The notes: generated from the letters alone by a model not told the origin. A stretch of DNA of 56,490 nt from Pseudomonadota bacterium (GCA_029779535.1 JAKPAG010000059.1:1-56490), one strand, 5' to 3'. Shown: positions 9,206 to 17,747, counted from the first letter of the stretch. Numbers and translations: made by a program.

Positions 9206-9593
9206 GCAGGATCTTCATCTGCGCCAGCGCGATCGGCTTGCTGCGATCGTCCTGCCAGGCTTCGGCATTGACCAGTGCGACGCGGCGCCCGGCGCGGGTC
9301 ACCTTGCCCATGGCATAGGTGGTCTGCTCGGTCCCGCCGCGCATGAATTCGACCTGGATGTTGACCGGCTTCAGCCGCATCTGTTCGCCCCGACGGTCCA
9401 GTTCCGCGCGCAGCGCGGCAAAGGCGGCCATTTCCATCAGCCCGCTCATCGCCCCGCCGTGGAGGAAGCCCGGGCGGCCCATCATGCGTTCGGAAAAAGG
9501 CACCGACAGCACGGGATTGCCGTCCTCGTCATGGTCGGTGACGATGCCCAGCGCGGCGCCATAGGGCGGCATCGAATTGTCGCTGCTGTTCAC
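9189..9593 (-). CDS. PaaI-type hotdog thioesterase (second of a pair)
   Basis: A 134-residue hotdog-fold protein. The thioesterase core GFLHGGAMSGLMEMAAF contains the conserved His-Gly-Gly turn, and VEFMRG and a beta-rich C-terminus follow. It should hydrolyse an acyl-CoA whose nature is unknown. A GTG start at 9593 overlaps the stop of the upstream thioesterase (GTGA); an ATG at 9572 is the alternative. The pair probably works as partners or as a heteromer (inference). Confidence 0.82.
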   Translation of the reverse strand: MNSSDNSMPPYGAALGIVTDHDEDGNPVLSVPFSERMMGRPGFLHGGAMSGLMEMAAFAALRAELDRRGEQMRLKPVNIQVEFMRGGTEQTTYAMGKVTRAGRRVALVNAEAWQDDRSKPIALAQMKILLSPAG

Positions 9594-10066
9594 AGGTAGG
9601 TTCCGTGGGTGGCCATGAACGTGCCGGTGACGTGGGCCACCGGATCGGCGGGATCGCCATCGTGGGCAATGCCGCGAATGAAGGCGATGGTCCGGGTCAG
9701 CTTGTAGCATTCGCCGCGCCCGATCACCATGCGGCCCGGCACGGCGGCGCGCATGTAGTCGATCCGCAGGTCCAGCGTGGCATGCGGCACGAAGCGGCCG
9801 CACAGCGTCCAGGCCGACATCGAGGTGGCGTTGTCCATCAGGCTGATGATCGGGCCCGAAGCCAGCACGCCGGTCTCGGACAGGCCGACCAGCTCCTCGC
9901 GCCAGGGCAGGCTCAGTTCAACCCAGTCGGTGCCGTGGGCGCGATAGTCCAGACCCAGCCAGCCACCGTGGCCGTGGCGGGTCATCAGCCGGGCGGCCAT
10001 GGGCGGATCGAAGGCGAAGCCGGGGGGCAGGTCGTGGATGGACTTGGCCGTGGTCTCGTCGCTCAT
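9590..10066 (-). CDS. PaaI-type hotdog thioesterase (first of a pair)
   Basis: A 158-residue hotdog thioesterase. The central segment ETGVLASGPIISLMDNATS lies where the HGG motif usually sits. Here the catalytic Asp/Asn-type helix is kept, but the HGG is replaced by SGP. A typical hotdog C-terminal sheet (LDLRIDYMRAAVPG) follows. It is the promoter-proximal gene of a two-gene leftward unit and is coupled to the next by a 4-bp overlap. The 120-bp gap upstream, shared with the peptide cassette, contains an AT-rich island at about 10096-10116. Confidence 0.82.
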   Translation of the reverse strand: MSDETTAKSIHDLPPGFAFDPPMAARLMTRHGHGGWLGLDYRAHGTDWVELSLPWREELVGLSETGVLASGPIISLMDNATSMSAWTLCGRFVPHATLDLRIDYMRAAVPGRMVIGRGECYKLTRTIAFIRGIAHDGDPADPVAHVTGTFMATHGTYL

Positions 10067-10146
10067 GCAGGCTTCTCTGCGGCGCGGGCGGGCGGATTAC
10101 AATGTTTTAATTTCAGCTTGGCGGGCCCCCGCGCGCACATGGCCGG

Positions 10147-10166
10147 GCGGGACACCCAGGTCCCGC
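10147..10166 (+). promoter_or_regulatory. Small hairpin in the leader of the peptide cassette
   Basis: GCGGGAC (10147-10153) pairs with GTCCCGC (10160-10166) around a 6-base loop, 20 bases before the 49-aa peptide start. It might tune translation or transcription of the cassette. It is a short GC-rich stem and may be chance. Confidence 0.3.
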
Positions 10167-10186
10167 GCAATTGGGGATGACCTGCC

Positions 10187-10336
10187 ATGAACCTGCCAAA
10201 GATCGATCTTTCCGCCCTGCCCAACCTGGATACCCTGACCGGCGCGTTCGGCAGCCTGGCCCACAAGATCGACGCCACGTCGGACGACACCATCATCATC
10301 GTGATGGCGTTCCTCTACGACACCCTGATCCCCTGA
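10187..10336 (+). CDS. 49-residue peptide heading an unknown cassette
   Basis: A short gene of 49 codons plus TGA, with a GGGGAT ribosome-site-like sequence upstream. The N-terminal half is Leu/Pro/Asp-patterned (MNLPKIDLSALPNLDTLTG), then FGSLAHKID. The C-terminal half is acidic then very hydrophobic (DDTIIIVMAFLYDTLIP). There are no cysteines and no signal-peptidase site. It reads like a leader plus core of a modified peptide, or a small membrane-active or protein-binding peptide; this is inference. The next gene begins 15 bp downstream, and the third gene overlaps the second. I do not recognise a family. Confidence 0.6.
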   Translation: MNLPKIDLSALPNLDTLTGAFGSLAHKIDATSDDTIIIVMAFLYDTLIP

Positions 10337-10351
10337 GCGGGTAGGTTCCGG

Positions 10352-11329
10352 ATGCTGATCCGCCCGGAACTGCGTGCGCTGCGGAGCGACGATGCTCCGC
10401 AGCGCCGTGCCCAGGCCCGGCTGGGAGAAGTGCTTGAAAGCTGGCGGGCGTCGCCCGTGGTCGCGGCGATCGACGCCGACCTTCACCGCTTCGGCCAGCG
10501 CGCCGAACTGGAGGACCTGCCGGCCCTGTCGGCCCTGTTCGATCCCCATGACAGTGCCGCCGAGCAACTGGCAACGGACATCGCCGCGCGGATGCTGGGC
10601 GAATTGCAGCACAATGCCTTTGGCCAGGTGCTGTTCCGCCATTCGTCCGACGCGGTGCAGGCATCGCTGATGCTGCTGCGGCGCGGCACGGCCACGCTGG
10701 CCCTGCAAGTGGTCGACGGTGCGGCGCTGGAGCGGCGCGAGCCCCCGATTTCGGCGGCCTTCACCGCGACCGAGACGGTCGAGCGCATCCTGCGCGGCAG
10801 CGGCGAGGCCGAACACGTCCAGTTGGGGGCGCCGCGCCCGGGCGGGGCCGAATTGATCCGCAGTCGGCGGCCCGTCATCGCCGGCGCGGTCGCCCGGCGC
10901 GACGGCGCAAGCGAGACGCAGTGGCTTTGCCGGGTCGAAGGCAGTCTCGTCTCGCTCAAGCTGCAGCGCCGCCCGGTCAGCGGCGCGGTGATGCGCGAAT
11001 ATGTGCTGGCCGATGGCAGCCTGGCGCACCAGGCGGCGGGCAGCTCGCGCGACAGCCGACTGGAACTGGTGGCTTCGCTACTCAGCCGGATGGAGCGCCG
11101 CGATGCCGCGCCCCTGCTGGCCGCCATGGCCGAGGAACAGGGCAGTACGGCGATGCGCTGGCAGGTGCTGCGCGAATGCCTGGCGCTCGATTCGGGCGAG
11201 GGCTTCCGCGCACTGTCGCTGATCGCCCGCCGCGCCGACGATCCCCTGGCCGCACCCGCAGGTGCGCTGCGGGCGCAATTGCTCGAACAATATCCCGTGC
11301 TTGCCGGAGTTGATCCATGCCCCGCGTAA
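10352..11329 (+). CDS. Unknown protein with HEAT-like helical C-terminus
   Basis: A 325-residue cytosolic protein with no signal peptide or membrane helix. The first 90 residues are helical and charged. The middle (about 130-230) is mixed, with strand-like stretches such as QWLCRVEGSLVSLKLQ. The last 90 residues look like paired HEAT/Armadillo helices (LELVASLLSRMERRDAAPLL, then MRWQVLRECLALDSGEGF). Such scaffolds bind peptides or partner proteins. Its 3' end overlaps the cupin-like gene by 13 bp in another frame, implying coupled translation. I do not recognise it; a role in binding the 49-aa peptide or the cupin-like protein is a hypothesis. Confidence 0.7.
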   Translation: MLIRPELRALRSDDAPQRRAQARLGEVLESWRASPVVAAIDADLHRFGQRAELEDLPALSALFDPHDSAAEQLATDIAARMLGELQHNAFGQVLFRHSSDAVQASLMLLRRGTATLALQVVDGAALERREPPISAAFTATETVERILRGSGEAEHVQLGAPRPGGAELIRSRRPVIAGAVARRDGASETQWLCRVEGSLVSLKLQRRPVSGAVMREYVLADGSLAHQAAGSSRDSRLELVASLLSRMERRDAAPLLAAMAEEQGSTAMRWQVLRECLALDSGEGFRALSLIARRADDPLAAPAGALRAQLLEQYPVLAGVDPCPA

Positions 11330-12222
11330 TCGATCTCAGCGATTCCCAGGTCGCCTCACTGCCCGAAATGGTCGCCGGGATTGCCGCGGCCGGGTTTGAT
11401 CCCGCCAACGAAGACAGCCTCGGCAATGCCGCCACATGGCTGCGGCGGCTGGGCAACAACCGCAGTTTCCTGGGCGACCTGCTGGTCGAGGAACTGGCCC
11501 AGCGCCACCGCGAGGACGTGCTCGATAGCGCCTATGGTCCGCAGGTGGTGATGCTGGCTCCGCCTAATGGCGATTTCTTCATCCGCGCGGCGATGTGGCC
11601 CAGCAATGACGAGCACATGCTGCGCGCCTCGGGCGGGACCAGCTTCGTCTATGGCCTGCCGCACGATCACAATTTCAGCTTCCTGACCCTGGGCTACTTC
11701 GGCCCGGGTTACTGGAGCGACTACTACGAGTTCGACTACGAGGCAGTGACCGGCTTTCGGGGCGAGGCCGTACCCTCGCTGCGCTTCGTCGAACGCTCGC
11801 GGCTCGAGGAAGGGAAGATCCAGCTCTACCGCGCCCATGTCGATGTCCACGCGCAGATCCCGGCGGATGCGCTGTCCGTCTCGATCAACGTCATGCACAC
11901 CACCGCCGTCCAGCCATGGTTTGACCAGTACCGCTTCGACCTCGACAAGGGCGAGATCGGGGCGATCGTCTCGCCGGGACCGACCGATGCCTTCATGCGC
12001 ATCGCGGTGGGGCTGGGCAGTGACGAGGCGCTCGACCTGGCGCACGCCTTTGCCCGCCGCCATCCCAGTGACCGGCTGCGGCTGGTGTGCTGGGACGCGC
12101 TGGCCGGGCGCGAGGCCGATCCGGCCGCCCGCGACGCGCTGTGGCGCGAGGCGGAAGCTTCGGGCAGCCGCTATGTCGCGGTCGAGGCGCGGACCCGGCG
12201 CGGGGCGCTGGTCGCAGCCTGA
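11317..12222 (+). CDS. Unknown cupin-like, putative metal-binding protein
   Basis: A 301-residue soluble protein. Residues 116-138 (HDHNFSFLTLGYFGPGY, then DYYEFD) resemble cupin motif 1, with His116, His118 and Glu138 as possible metal ligands. The segment from about 174 (HVDVHAQIPADALSVSIN) resembles motif 2, with His178 as the last ligand. Cupins with this His-x-His-Glu-His set are often Fe or Mn dioxygenases or hydroxylases. The C-terminal 80 residues are helical. It overlaps the HEAT-like gene by 13 bp and ends 4 bp from convergent ruvX. A modifying enzyme for the upstream peptide is one idea (inference). The family is not recognised. Confidence 0.7.
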   Translation: MPRVIDLSDSQVASLPEMVAGIAAAGFDPANEDSLGNAATWLRRLGNNRSFLGDLLVEELAQRHREDVLDSAYGPQVVMLAPPNGDFFIRAAMWPSNDEHMLRASGGTSFVYGLPHDHNFSFLTLGYFGPGYWSDYYEFDYEAVTGFRGEAVPSLRFVERSRLEEGKIQLYRAHVDVHAQIPADALSVSINVMHTTAVQPWFDQYRFDLDKGEIGAIVSPGPTDAFMRIAVGLGSDEALDLAHAFARRHPSDRLRLVCWDALAGREADPAARDALWREAEASGSRYVAVEARTRRGALVAA

Positions 12223-12226
12223 GCGG

Positions 12227-12712
12227 TCAGGCGAAGCCGCCGGCCATGGCGTCGATCGCCGCTTGCAGGATCACTGCGGCGGCGGCGGCGTCGATCCGCC
12301 CGGCCCGCTTGGCGCGGCTCATGTCCTGGGCGATCAGGGCGCTTTCGGCGCTGGCGGTGGACCAGCGCTCGTCCCACAGCAGCACCGGCAGGCCCAGCGC
12401 CGCGGAGAGGTTGCGAGCATAGGCCCGACTCGACTGGCTGCGCGGACCTTCGCTGCCGTCCATGTTGAGCGGCAGGCCCAGCACGATGCCCTTGATCGAG
12501 CGTTCGCGGATCAGCGCGCCCAGCGCCTCGCGGTCGGCGCCGAACTTGCCGCGCTTCAGCGTCTTGCCGGGCGAGGCGAAGCGCCAGCCGGCATCGCAGA
12601 AGGCGGTGCCGATGGTCTGCGTGCCCAGGTCCAGCCCCAGCAGCGCGCCGCCCTGGGGCAGCGCGTCGCGTAGGTCCAGCGCGCTGGTGGTGATCAGCGC
12701 CGGTTCTGCCAT
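12227..12712 (-). CDS. ruvX: Holliday-junction-resolvase-like protein (YqgF family)
   Basis: A 161-residue RNase H-fold protein: LGLDLGTQTIGTAF near the start, a GIVLGLPLNMDGSEG motif, WDERWSTASAE and a closing Asp in RIDAAAAAVILQ. In E. coli YqgF takes part in pre-16S rRNA 5' processing, and a resolvase role is also proposed. It is the last gene of the leftward pyrE operon and overlaps the DUF3089 gene by 19 bp. It converges with the cupin-like gene only 4 bp away. Confidence 0.92.
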   Translation of the reverse strand: MAEPALITTSALDLRDALPQGGALLGLDLGTQTIGTAFCDAGWRFASPGKTLKRGKFGADREALGALIRERSIKGIVLGLPLNMDGSEGPRSQSSRAYARNLSAALGLPVLLWDERWSTASAESALIAQDMSRAKRAGRIDAAAAAVILQAAIDAMAGGFA

Positions 12713-13803
12713 GCCATCACCCGGCGCGTGTAATCGGCGCGCAGATTTTCCCAGAACAGCGGCACGTCATAGACGTGGTAGTTGTTGCCCGGCAGCACGT
12801 AGGGCCCCATCTTGGGTGTGCCCTGCAGCGACAGCGTGCCATCCGCGCGGCAGGCCGCCGGTGCGTAGTCCGGCTTGATCTCGCCGTCCTTGAGATCGCT
12901 GGTCGGCACCAGCGTGCCCAGGTTGGCCGTGGCCGGAGCCGCGCCGCCCTGCTGGCCGGTAAGGGGGTTCCAGCACATGTAGGACGCGCCTTTGAGGTTC
13001 TGCCCGTCGAGGCCCTGGTAGCGCGCCATCGAGGTGGCCATGGCGGTGGCATCATAGGGTTCGCCAAAGCTCAGCCAGCTGGCCACGCAGCCGGACTGGT
13101 CCGGCGCGGCGCAGGCGGGCAGGCCCATCCGGGGCAGGTCGTGTTGCAGCGCGACCGGCCAGCCGATCGCGTAGACCGCGGCGATGCGCGCGGCGAGCGG
13201 GCCGCCCGCAACGCGCTCGGCCATCAGGCGGCGCAAGTGGAAGGCGCCCTGGCTGTGCCCGGCGAGCACGATCGGCAGGTCGGCCGGGGCTTCGGCCAGG
13301 AACTGGTCAAAGGCGGCCAGCACGTCGGCATAGGCGGCGTCGAGCGCCTGCTTGCCTTCCGGGCCATCGGTAAAGAACGCGCCGAACGCCGCCTGGCGAT
13401 AGCGCGGCGCCCAGACCTGGGCGGCATTGGCGAAGGGGCTGGCCAGGCCGCGCAGGAACAACCGCGCGCGGTCCTGCGATTCGGCATCATCCAGCGGGGC
13501 GTTCCAGTCTGCCCGGGCGAGGTAGCTGGTCGGGTGGATGAAGAACACCGCCGCCCGCACGGGCGCTGCCGCCTTGGCGCCGGCTGGCTGCCAGTGCAGC
13601 GGATCGCCGCTCAGGCCCGGGCGGGCGAACCACATGGCCTGGTCGGCATAGCGATTGGCCGGCAGCGCGGCCGGGGCGACATATGGCTTCGAAGGCACGA
13701 AGGCCAACTGCATCACCCGGTCTGGCGCGAACTGGAATACCAGCCCGCCGGCCACGAACAGCGCGATCAGCGCTGCAACGACATAGAGGAACTTGCGCGC
13801 CAT
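12694..13803 (-). CDS. DUF3089 alpha/beta-hydrolase-fold protein
   Basis: A 369-residue protein. An N-terminal hydrophobic segment (about residues 5-25) anchors or exports it. The serine-hydrolase elbow is GHSQGAFHL, and FIHPTSYL supplies the oxyanion-strand region typical of DUF3089. Four cysteines in the AACAAPDQSGCVASW region could form disulfides, consistent with a periplasmic location. The substrate is unknown; an esterase or lipase-like role is likely. It starts 3 bp after the transporter-like gene and overlaps ruvX. Confidence 0.85.
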   Translation of the reverse strand: MARKFLYVVAALIALFVAGGLVFQFAPDRVMQLAFVPSKPYVAPAALPANRYADQAMWFARPGLSGDPLHWQPAGAKAAAPVRAAVFFIHPTSYLARADWNAPLDDAESQDRARLFLRGLASPFANAAQVWAPRYRQAAFGAFFTDGPEGKQALDAAYADVLAAFDQFLAEAPADLPIVLAGHSQGAFHLRRLMAERVAGGPLAARIAAVYAIGWPVALQHDLPRMGLPACAAPDQSGCVASWLSFGEPYDATAMATSMARYQGLDGQNLKGASYMCWNPLTGQQGGAAPATANLGTLVPTSDLKDGEIKPDYAPAACRADGTLSLQGTPKMGPYVLPGNNYHVYDVPLFWENLRADYTRRVMAWQNRR

Positions 13804-13806
13804 GGC

Positions 13807-14919
13807 TCAGCCTTCGGTTCGGGCGGGGGCGTTGCGCTGCGACTGGCGTTCCAGCGCGACCTTGATCATCGCCACCATGGGATCGGCCAGCATCAGCCCG
13901 ATGATCCCGAACAGCGCGCCCATGATCAGCTGCGCGCCCAGCACCAGCGCCGGGGCAAGATCGGCGGTCTTCTTGGCGATCATCGGCACGATGATGTTGC
14001 CGTCCACTGTCTGGACCACGACGTAGACGATGACGCAGTAGATCGCCATGTCGACCCCGCCGGAAAAGCCCACCAGCACCATCAGCAGCCCCGAAATCGG
14101 CGCGCCGATGTTGGGCAGGAAGGCGAGCAGTCCGGTCAGCAGGCCGAGTAGCCCGGCCATCGGGACACCATAGATTGCCAGCATCAGCCAGGTGCCAACG
14201 CCTTCAACCGTCATCCCGACCAGCCGCCCGAACATCAGCATGCGCAGGGTCCGGCCCATTTCGGCAGTGGTCTGGGCGAAATGCTCGCGCTCGCCCTGGG
14301 GTAGCATCCAGGCGACGCCGCGGCGGTAAAGCTGCGGTTCGGCAGCGAAATAGATGCCCAGCACCATGACCAGGAAAGCCGTGGTCAGCCCGCCCAGCAC
14401 GCCGCCGACCGCGCTGGTCAGCTGGCCGACCCCGCCGAGCAGCTTTTCCGCGATGCCTTCGACTGCCTTGGCATCGACCCGCGCGCCGTTGGCCTGCAGC
14501 CAGTCAAGCCCGCGCATCACCTGCGCTTCGACGATCGCGGGCAGGGCTGCGGCCTGGTCGGCAATCTGGTTGCCGGCGAACATCGACACCCAGGCCATGA
14601 AAAAAACCGCGCCCAGCAGGACCAGGGTGACGCGGATCCCGCGCGGGGCGGGCAGGACCCGGCCCAGCAGGCGCGCCCCGCCATCGATCATCGCGGCAAA
14701 CACCATGCCGCCAAAGATCACCAGCAGCGGTTCCGCCAGATAGATCGCCAGGCCGACCAGCACCGCCATGCCGATCCACACCGCCGCGCGCTTGATTTCG
14801 GCGCGCAGCAGCGGATCGGAAAAGTCGGTTGGCCCGGCGTGGGTCACGGCGACCGGTTCGGCCGGAGCCTTGCGCATCCGGCGCGGCTTGGCGGGGGCGG
14901 ATTGTGCAGCTTCTTCCAT
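13807..14919 (-). CDS. AI-2E/PerM-family membrane protein
   Basis: A 370-residue polytopic inner-membrane protein. A charged, Ala/Pro-rich N-tail of about 45 residues precedes roughly seven to eight hydrophobic helices. The family signature region is LLGLLTGLLAFLPNIGAPIS followed by VQTVDGNIIVPMI. Family members include proposed autoinducer-2 exporters and Na+/H+ antiporters, so the substrate stays open. The ATG at 14919 shares a base with the lepB stop (TAATG). Confidence 0.9.
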   Translation of the reverse strand: MEEAAQSAPAKPRRMRKAPAEPVAVTHAGPTDFSDPLLRAEIKRAAVWIGMAVLVGLAIYLAEPLLVIFGGMVFAAMIDGGARLLGRVLPAPRGIRVTLVLLGAVFFMAWVSMFAGNQIADQAAALPAIVEAQVMRGLDWLQANGARVDAKAVEGIAEKLLGGVGQLTSAVGGVLGGLTTAFLVMVLGIYFAAEPQLYRRGVAWMLPQGEREHFAQTTAEMGRTLRMLMFGRLVGMTVEGVGTWLMLAIYGVPMAGLLGLLTGLLAFLPNIGAPISGLLMVLVGFSGGVDMAIYCVIVYVVVQTVDGNIIVPMIAKKTADLAPALVLGAQLIMGALFGIIGLMLADPMVAMIKVALERQSQRNAPARTEG

Positions 14920-15821
14920 TACTTGCCTTCCGGAACATGGACCGGACGCAAGCTGCGCCAGGCGCGGCCTTCGCGCAAGGCCCCCCACCAGGTCAGCGGG
15001 TTCAGTGTCTCGCTGCCATTCAGGCTGAAGGTGGTGAATTCGGCCCGGCCGCCGACGTCGGACAGCGGCACCGGGCCGCCCAGGCCGCTTTCCTCCAGCG
15101 GCACGCGGCTATCGGCCGAATGGTCGCGGTTGTCGCCCATCAGGAACACGTGGCCGGCCGGGACGGTGATTTCCGCCATCGTGTCCTGTTCGGTCCGCAG
15201 GTCGTCGATCACGATATAGCTGGCCCCGTTCGGCATGGTTTCGCGCCAGGCCGGCAGCTCGTAAACCTCGCGCCCGCTCGGCAGGCGGACGCGAAAGCCG
15301 GCGAAGGTATCATAGCAATGCGACTTGAACCCGCCATCGCCGCACATCAGCTCGTCATCGGCGGGGATCTGCACCGTCGGCACGATCTCGCGCGCGATCG
15401 GCTTGCCATTGAGGATGATCTGCCCGTCCTTCAGCGCGATCCGGTCACCTGGCCGGGCGACGACCCGCTTGATCAGATCCTCGTTGCGATTGCGCGGCAC
15501 GACAATGACGATGTCGCCATAGTCGGGCGTCTTGGCCATCACCCGCCATTTGCCGCGCGGAAGCAGGTGGAAGCTGGCCGAAGCCCAGTTCCAGCCATAG
15601 GGGAACTTCGAGACGACCAGCCGGTCACCCACCAGCAGGTTGGGCATCATCGAGATCGACGGGATGTAGAACGGCTTGGCCACGATCGAATGGAACGCCA
15701 GCACCGCCGCCAGCATCCAGGCCAGGCCCTTGATCTCGGCCAGCCAGTCGATGCCGTCGTCCGCATCGGCGGCAGCATCGGGTTCGGCCGGAGCCGGGGC
15801 GGGGGCACTGGGTTCGCTCAT
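14919..15821 (-). CDS. lepB: Signal peptidase I
   Basis: A 300-residue membrane peptidase that removes Sec and Tat signal peptides on the periplasmic side. The catalytic Ser57 is in YIPSISMMPNLLVGD and the general base Lys118 in LIKRVVARPGDRI. The GDNRDHSADSR box follows. One N-terminal transmembrane helix (about 31-50) comes after an Ala/Pro/Asp tail. ATG 15821 is chosen because AAGAGTGAG lies just upstream; a GTG at 15833 is the alternative. It belongs to the pyrE-pdxJ-acpS-lepB chain and is coupled to the next gene. Confidence 0.95.
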   Translation of the reverse strand: MSEPSAPAPAPAEPDAAADADDGIDWLAEIKGLAWMLAAVLAFHSIVAKPFYIPSISMMPNLLVGDRLVVSKFPYGWNWASASFHLLPRGKWRVMAKTPDYGDIVIVVPRNRNEDLIKRVVARPGDRIALKDGQIILNGKPIAREIVPTVQIPADDELMCGDGGFKSHCYDTFAGFRVRLPSGREVYELPAWRETMPNGASYIVIDDLRTEQDTMAEITVPAGHVFLMGDNRDHSADSRVPLEESGLGGPVPLSDVGGRAEFTTFSLNGSETLNPLTWWGALREGRAWRSLRPVHVPEGK

Positions 15822-15841
15822 CGACGCGCTCACTCTTAAGG

Positions 15842-16243
15842 CTATGGCTTGCGGGCCTCGATCACCACGAAGGCTTGGGCCCAGGGATGATCGTCGGTCA
15901 GGGTCAGGTGGATGATGGCTTCGTGGCCAGCGGGCGTGATCGCCGCCAGCCGCGCTGCCGCGCAGCCGGTCAAGGCCAGGGTAGGGGCGCCGGTGCGGGA
16001 ATTGACCACGCCGATGTCCTTCAGGAATACCCCGGCCCTGAAGCCGGTGCCCAGCGCCTTGGAACAGGCTTCCTTGGCAGCGAAGCGCTTGGCGAGGGTG
16101 CCGGCCTTGGCAAAGGGGCGGCTTGCTGCCTTGGCGCGTTCGACATCGGTGAATACGCGGTTCTCAAACCGCTCGCCATACCGATCCAGCGAGTTCTGGA
16201 TGCGGTCGATGTTGCACAAGTCGGACCCGATGGCGATGATCAC
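15842..16243 (-). CDS. acpS: Holo-[acyl-carrier-protein] synthase
   Basis: A 133-residue phosphopantetheinyl transferase that activates acyl carrier protein using CoA. The [10 protein letters not shown] motif carries the Mg-binding Asp and [14 protein letters not shown] is the second signature. It overlaps pdxJ by 4 bp (ATGA). The pdxJ-acpS pairing and position before lepB are widely conserved. Confidence 0.95.
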   Translation of the reverse strand: MIIAIGSDLCNIDRIQNSLDRYGERFENRVFTDVERAKAASRPFAKAGTLAKRFAAKEACSKALGTGFRAGVFLKDIGVVNSRTGAPTLALTGCAAARLAAITPAGHEAIIHLTLTDDHPWAQAFVVIEARKP

Positions 16244-16971
16244 CGCGCGGCGTCCATCAACGCGCGCATCCGCAGCACTGCCGCTTCCAGGCCGACGAAC
16301 ACCGCTTCGCCGATCAGATAGTGGCCGATGTTAAGCTCGGCGAGTTCGGGAATCGCTGCGACCGGCTGGACATTGTCATAGGTCAGGCCGTGACCGGCGT
16401 GGGGTTCGATGCCATTGCGCGCGGCGAGCGCGGCCATGTCGGCCAGCCGGGCCAGCTCCGCCTCGCGCGCGGCGCCGGAGGCATGGGCATATTCGCCGGT
16501 GTGCAGTTCCACCACCGGCGCGCCCAGTTGCAGCGCGGCGTCGATCTGCCGCACTTCCGGCGCGATGAACAGGCTGACGCGGATATCGGCATCGCGCAGG
16601 CGCTGGACGATCGGGTAAAGCCGGTTGTGCTGCCCTGCGGCGTCCAGCCCGCCTTCGGTGGTGCGTTCCTCGCGCCGTTCGGGGACGATGCAGGCGGCGT
16701 GCGGCTTGTGGCGCAGCGCAATCGCCAGCATTTCTTCGGTCGCGGCCATTTCCAGGTTGAGCGGCAGGCCGGTGGCAGCCTGGATCCGGGCCAGGTCCGC
16801 ATCGCGGATGTGGCGGCGATCTTCCCGCAGGTGGGCGGTAATCCCGTCCACGCCGCAGGCCGCGACGATTTCCGCCGCGCGCACGGGATCGGGATGGTCG
16901 CCGCCGCGCGCGTTGCGGATCGTGGCGACATGATCGATGTTCACGCCAAGGCGTAGCTTGCCCGAGGTCAC
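16240..16971 (-). CDS. pdxJ: Pyridoxine 5'-phosphate synthase
   Basis: A 243-residue TIM-barrel enzyme that makes pyridoxine phosphate (vitamin B6) from deoxyxylulose phosphate and aminoacetone phosphate. The N-terminal [17 protein letters not shown] is the family hallmark. [13 protein letters not shown] and the C-terminal [10 protein letters not shown] and [11 protein letters not shown] segments contribute the active-site His and phosphate site. It overlaps both neighbours by 4 bp. Confidence 0.96.
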   Translation of the reverse strand: MTSGKLRLGVNIDHVATIRNARGGDHPDPVRAAEIVAACGVDGITAHLREDRRHIRDADLARIQAATGLPLNLEMAATEEMLAIALRHKPHAACIVPERREERTTEGGLDAAGQHNRLYPIVQRLRDADIRVSLFIAPEVRQIDAALQLGAPVVELHTGEYAHASGAAREAELARLADMAALAARNGIEPHAGHGLTYDNVQPVAAIPELAELNIGHYLIGEAVFVGLEAAVLRMRALMDAAR

Positions 16972-17552
16972 GATGCGGCGCGGCTCCCCGGCTTGATCGC
17001 GGGGGTCGCGGCCAGTTCCGGCGGCAGCTCGTCCTCGGCATAGGTGGGGAAATTGATCGCCACCAGCGGATAGAACGGCACGCCGAGGTCCACGCTACCG
17101 GCCGAACGATCGACCAGCGCGGCCGCCGCGATCACCTTGCCGCCGGCTTCCTCGATCGCCTTGATCGCTTCGCGGCTCGACAGGCCGGTGGTGACCACGT
17201 CTTCGACCATCAGCACCCGGTCGCCCGGCTCCAGCGCGAAACCGCGGCGCAGCTCGAACGTCCCGGTGGGGCGTTCGACGAACATCGCCTCGACTTCCAG
17301 CGCCCGGCCCATCTCGTGGCCGATGATCACCCCGCCCATCGCCGGCGAGACGACTTTCTGGATGTCCTTGCGCACCTCGCGGGGGATTCGCTGGGCCAGC
17401 GCGATCGCCAGGCGCGAGGCGCGCGCCGGATCCATCAGCACGCGCGCACATTGTAGATAATGAGCGCTGTGGCGGCCGGACGAAAGCAGGAAGTGCCCTT
17501 CGAGCAACGCCTTGCTGGCGCGGAATTCGGCCAGAACGTCTTCTTCCTGCAT
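16968..17552 (-). CDS. pyrE: Orotate phosphoribosyltransferase
   Basis: A 194-residue enzyme joining orotate to PRPP in pyrimidine synthesis. The PRPP motif is [14 protein letters not shown], and [15 protein letters not shown] marks the N-terminal substrate region. ATG 17552 is preferred because AGGAAAGG lies upstream and the protein then has family length. An extended TTG start at 17615 is less likely. It is the first gene of the leftward operon and shares its promoter region face to face with coxB. Confidence 0.94.
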   Translation of the reverse strand: MQEEDVLAEFRASKALLEGHFLLSSGRHSAHYLQCARVLMDPARASRLAIALAQRIPREVRKDIQKVVSPAMGGVIIGHEMGRALEVEAMFVERPTGTFELRRGFALEPGDRVLMVEDVVTTGLSSREAIKAIEEAGGKVIAAAALVDRSAGSVDLGVPFYPLVAINFPTYAEDELPPELAATPAIKPGSRAAS

Positions 17553-17621
17553 CGGATTCGGTGCCTTTCCTGGTTTCGTCACGCCGTGAAAAGCGGCGTC
17601 ATTGAACTTCGTCAAAAATAT

Positions 17622-17650
17622 CCCCTAGAGGCGCTTGAGGTGACCCGCAA
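17622..17650 (-). promoter_or_regulatory. Putative leftward promoter for the pyrE operon
   Basis: On the minus strand TTGCGG (17645-17650) and TAGGGG (17622-17627) are separated by exactly 17 bp. The -10 is a poor match to TATAAT, but the same hexamer appears at 17-bp spacing before rplU. It overlaps the opposing coxB promoter. Confidence 0.4.
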
Positions 17651-17663
17651 GCGCGCGTATAGG
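17635..17663 (+). promoter_or_regulatory. Putative promoter for the cox operon
   Basis: TTGAGG (17635-17640), a 17-bp spacer and TATAGG (17658-17663) form a good sigma-70-type promoter 85 bp before coxB. Transcription would start near 17670 and leave a leader of about 78 bases. Confidence 0.5.
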
Positions 17664-17747
17664 CCCTGCCAAACATGTCTCCCACGGGGGCGGGAGGGGG
17701 CGCTGCGTGTTCTCTCGCCGGCAAAGGAAAGCGAAAGCACTCGAACG

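Noticed and set aside
10187..10336. Lasso-peptide precursor reading of the 49-aa peptide (Thr-Gly in the middle)
   Set aside because: No lasso cyclase, peptidase or RRE gene is nearby, and no core with a ring-closing Asp/Glu at position 7-9 stands out.
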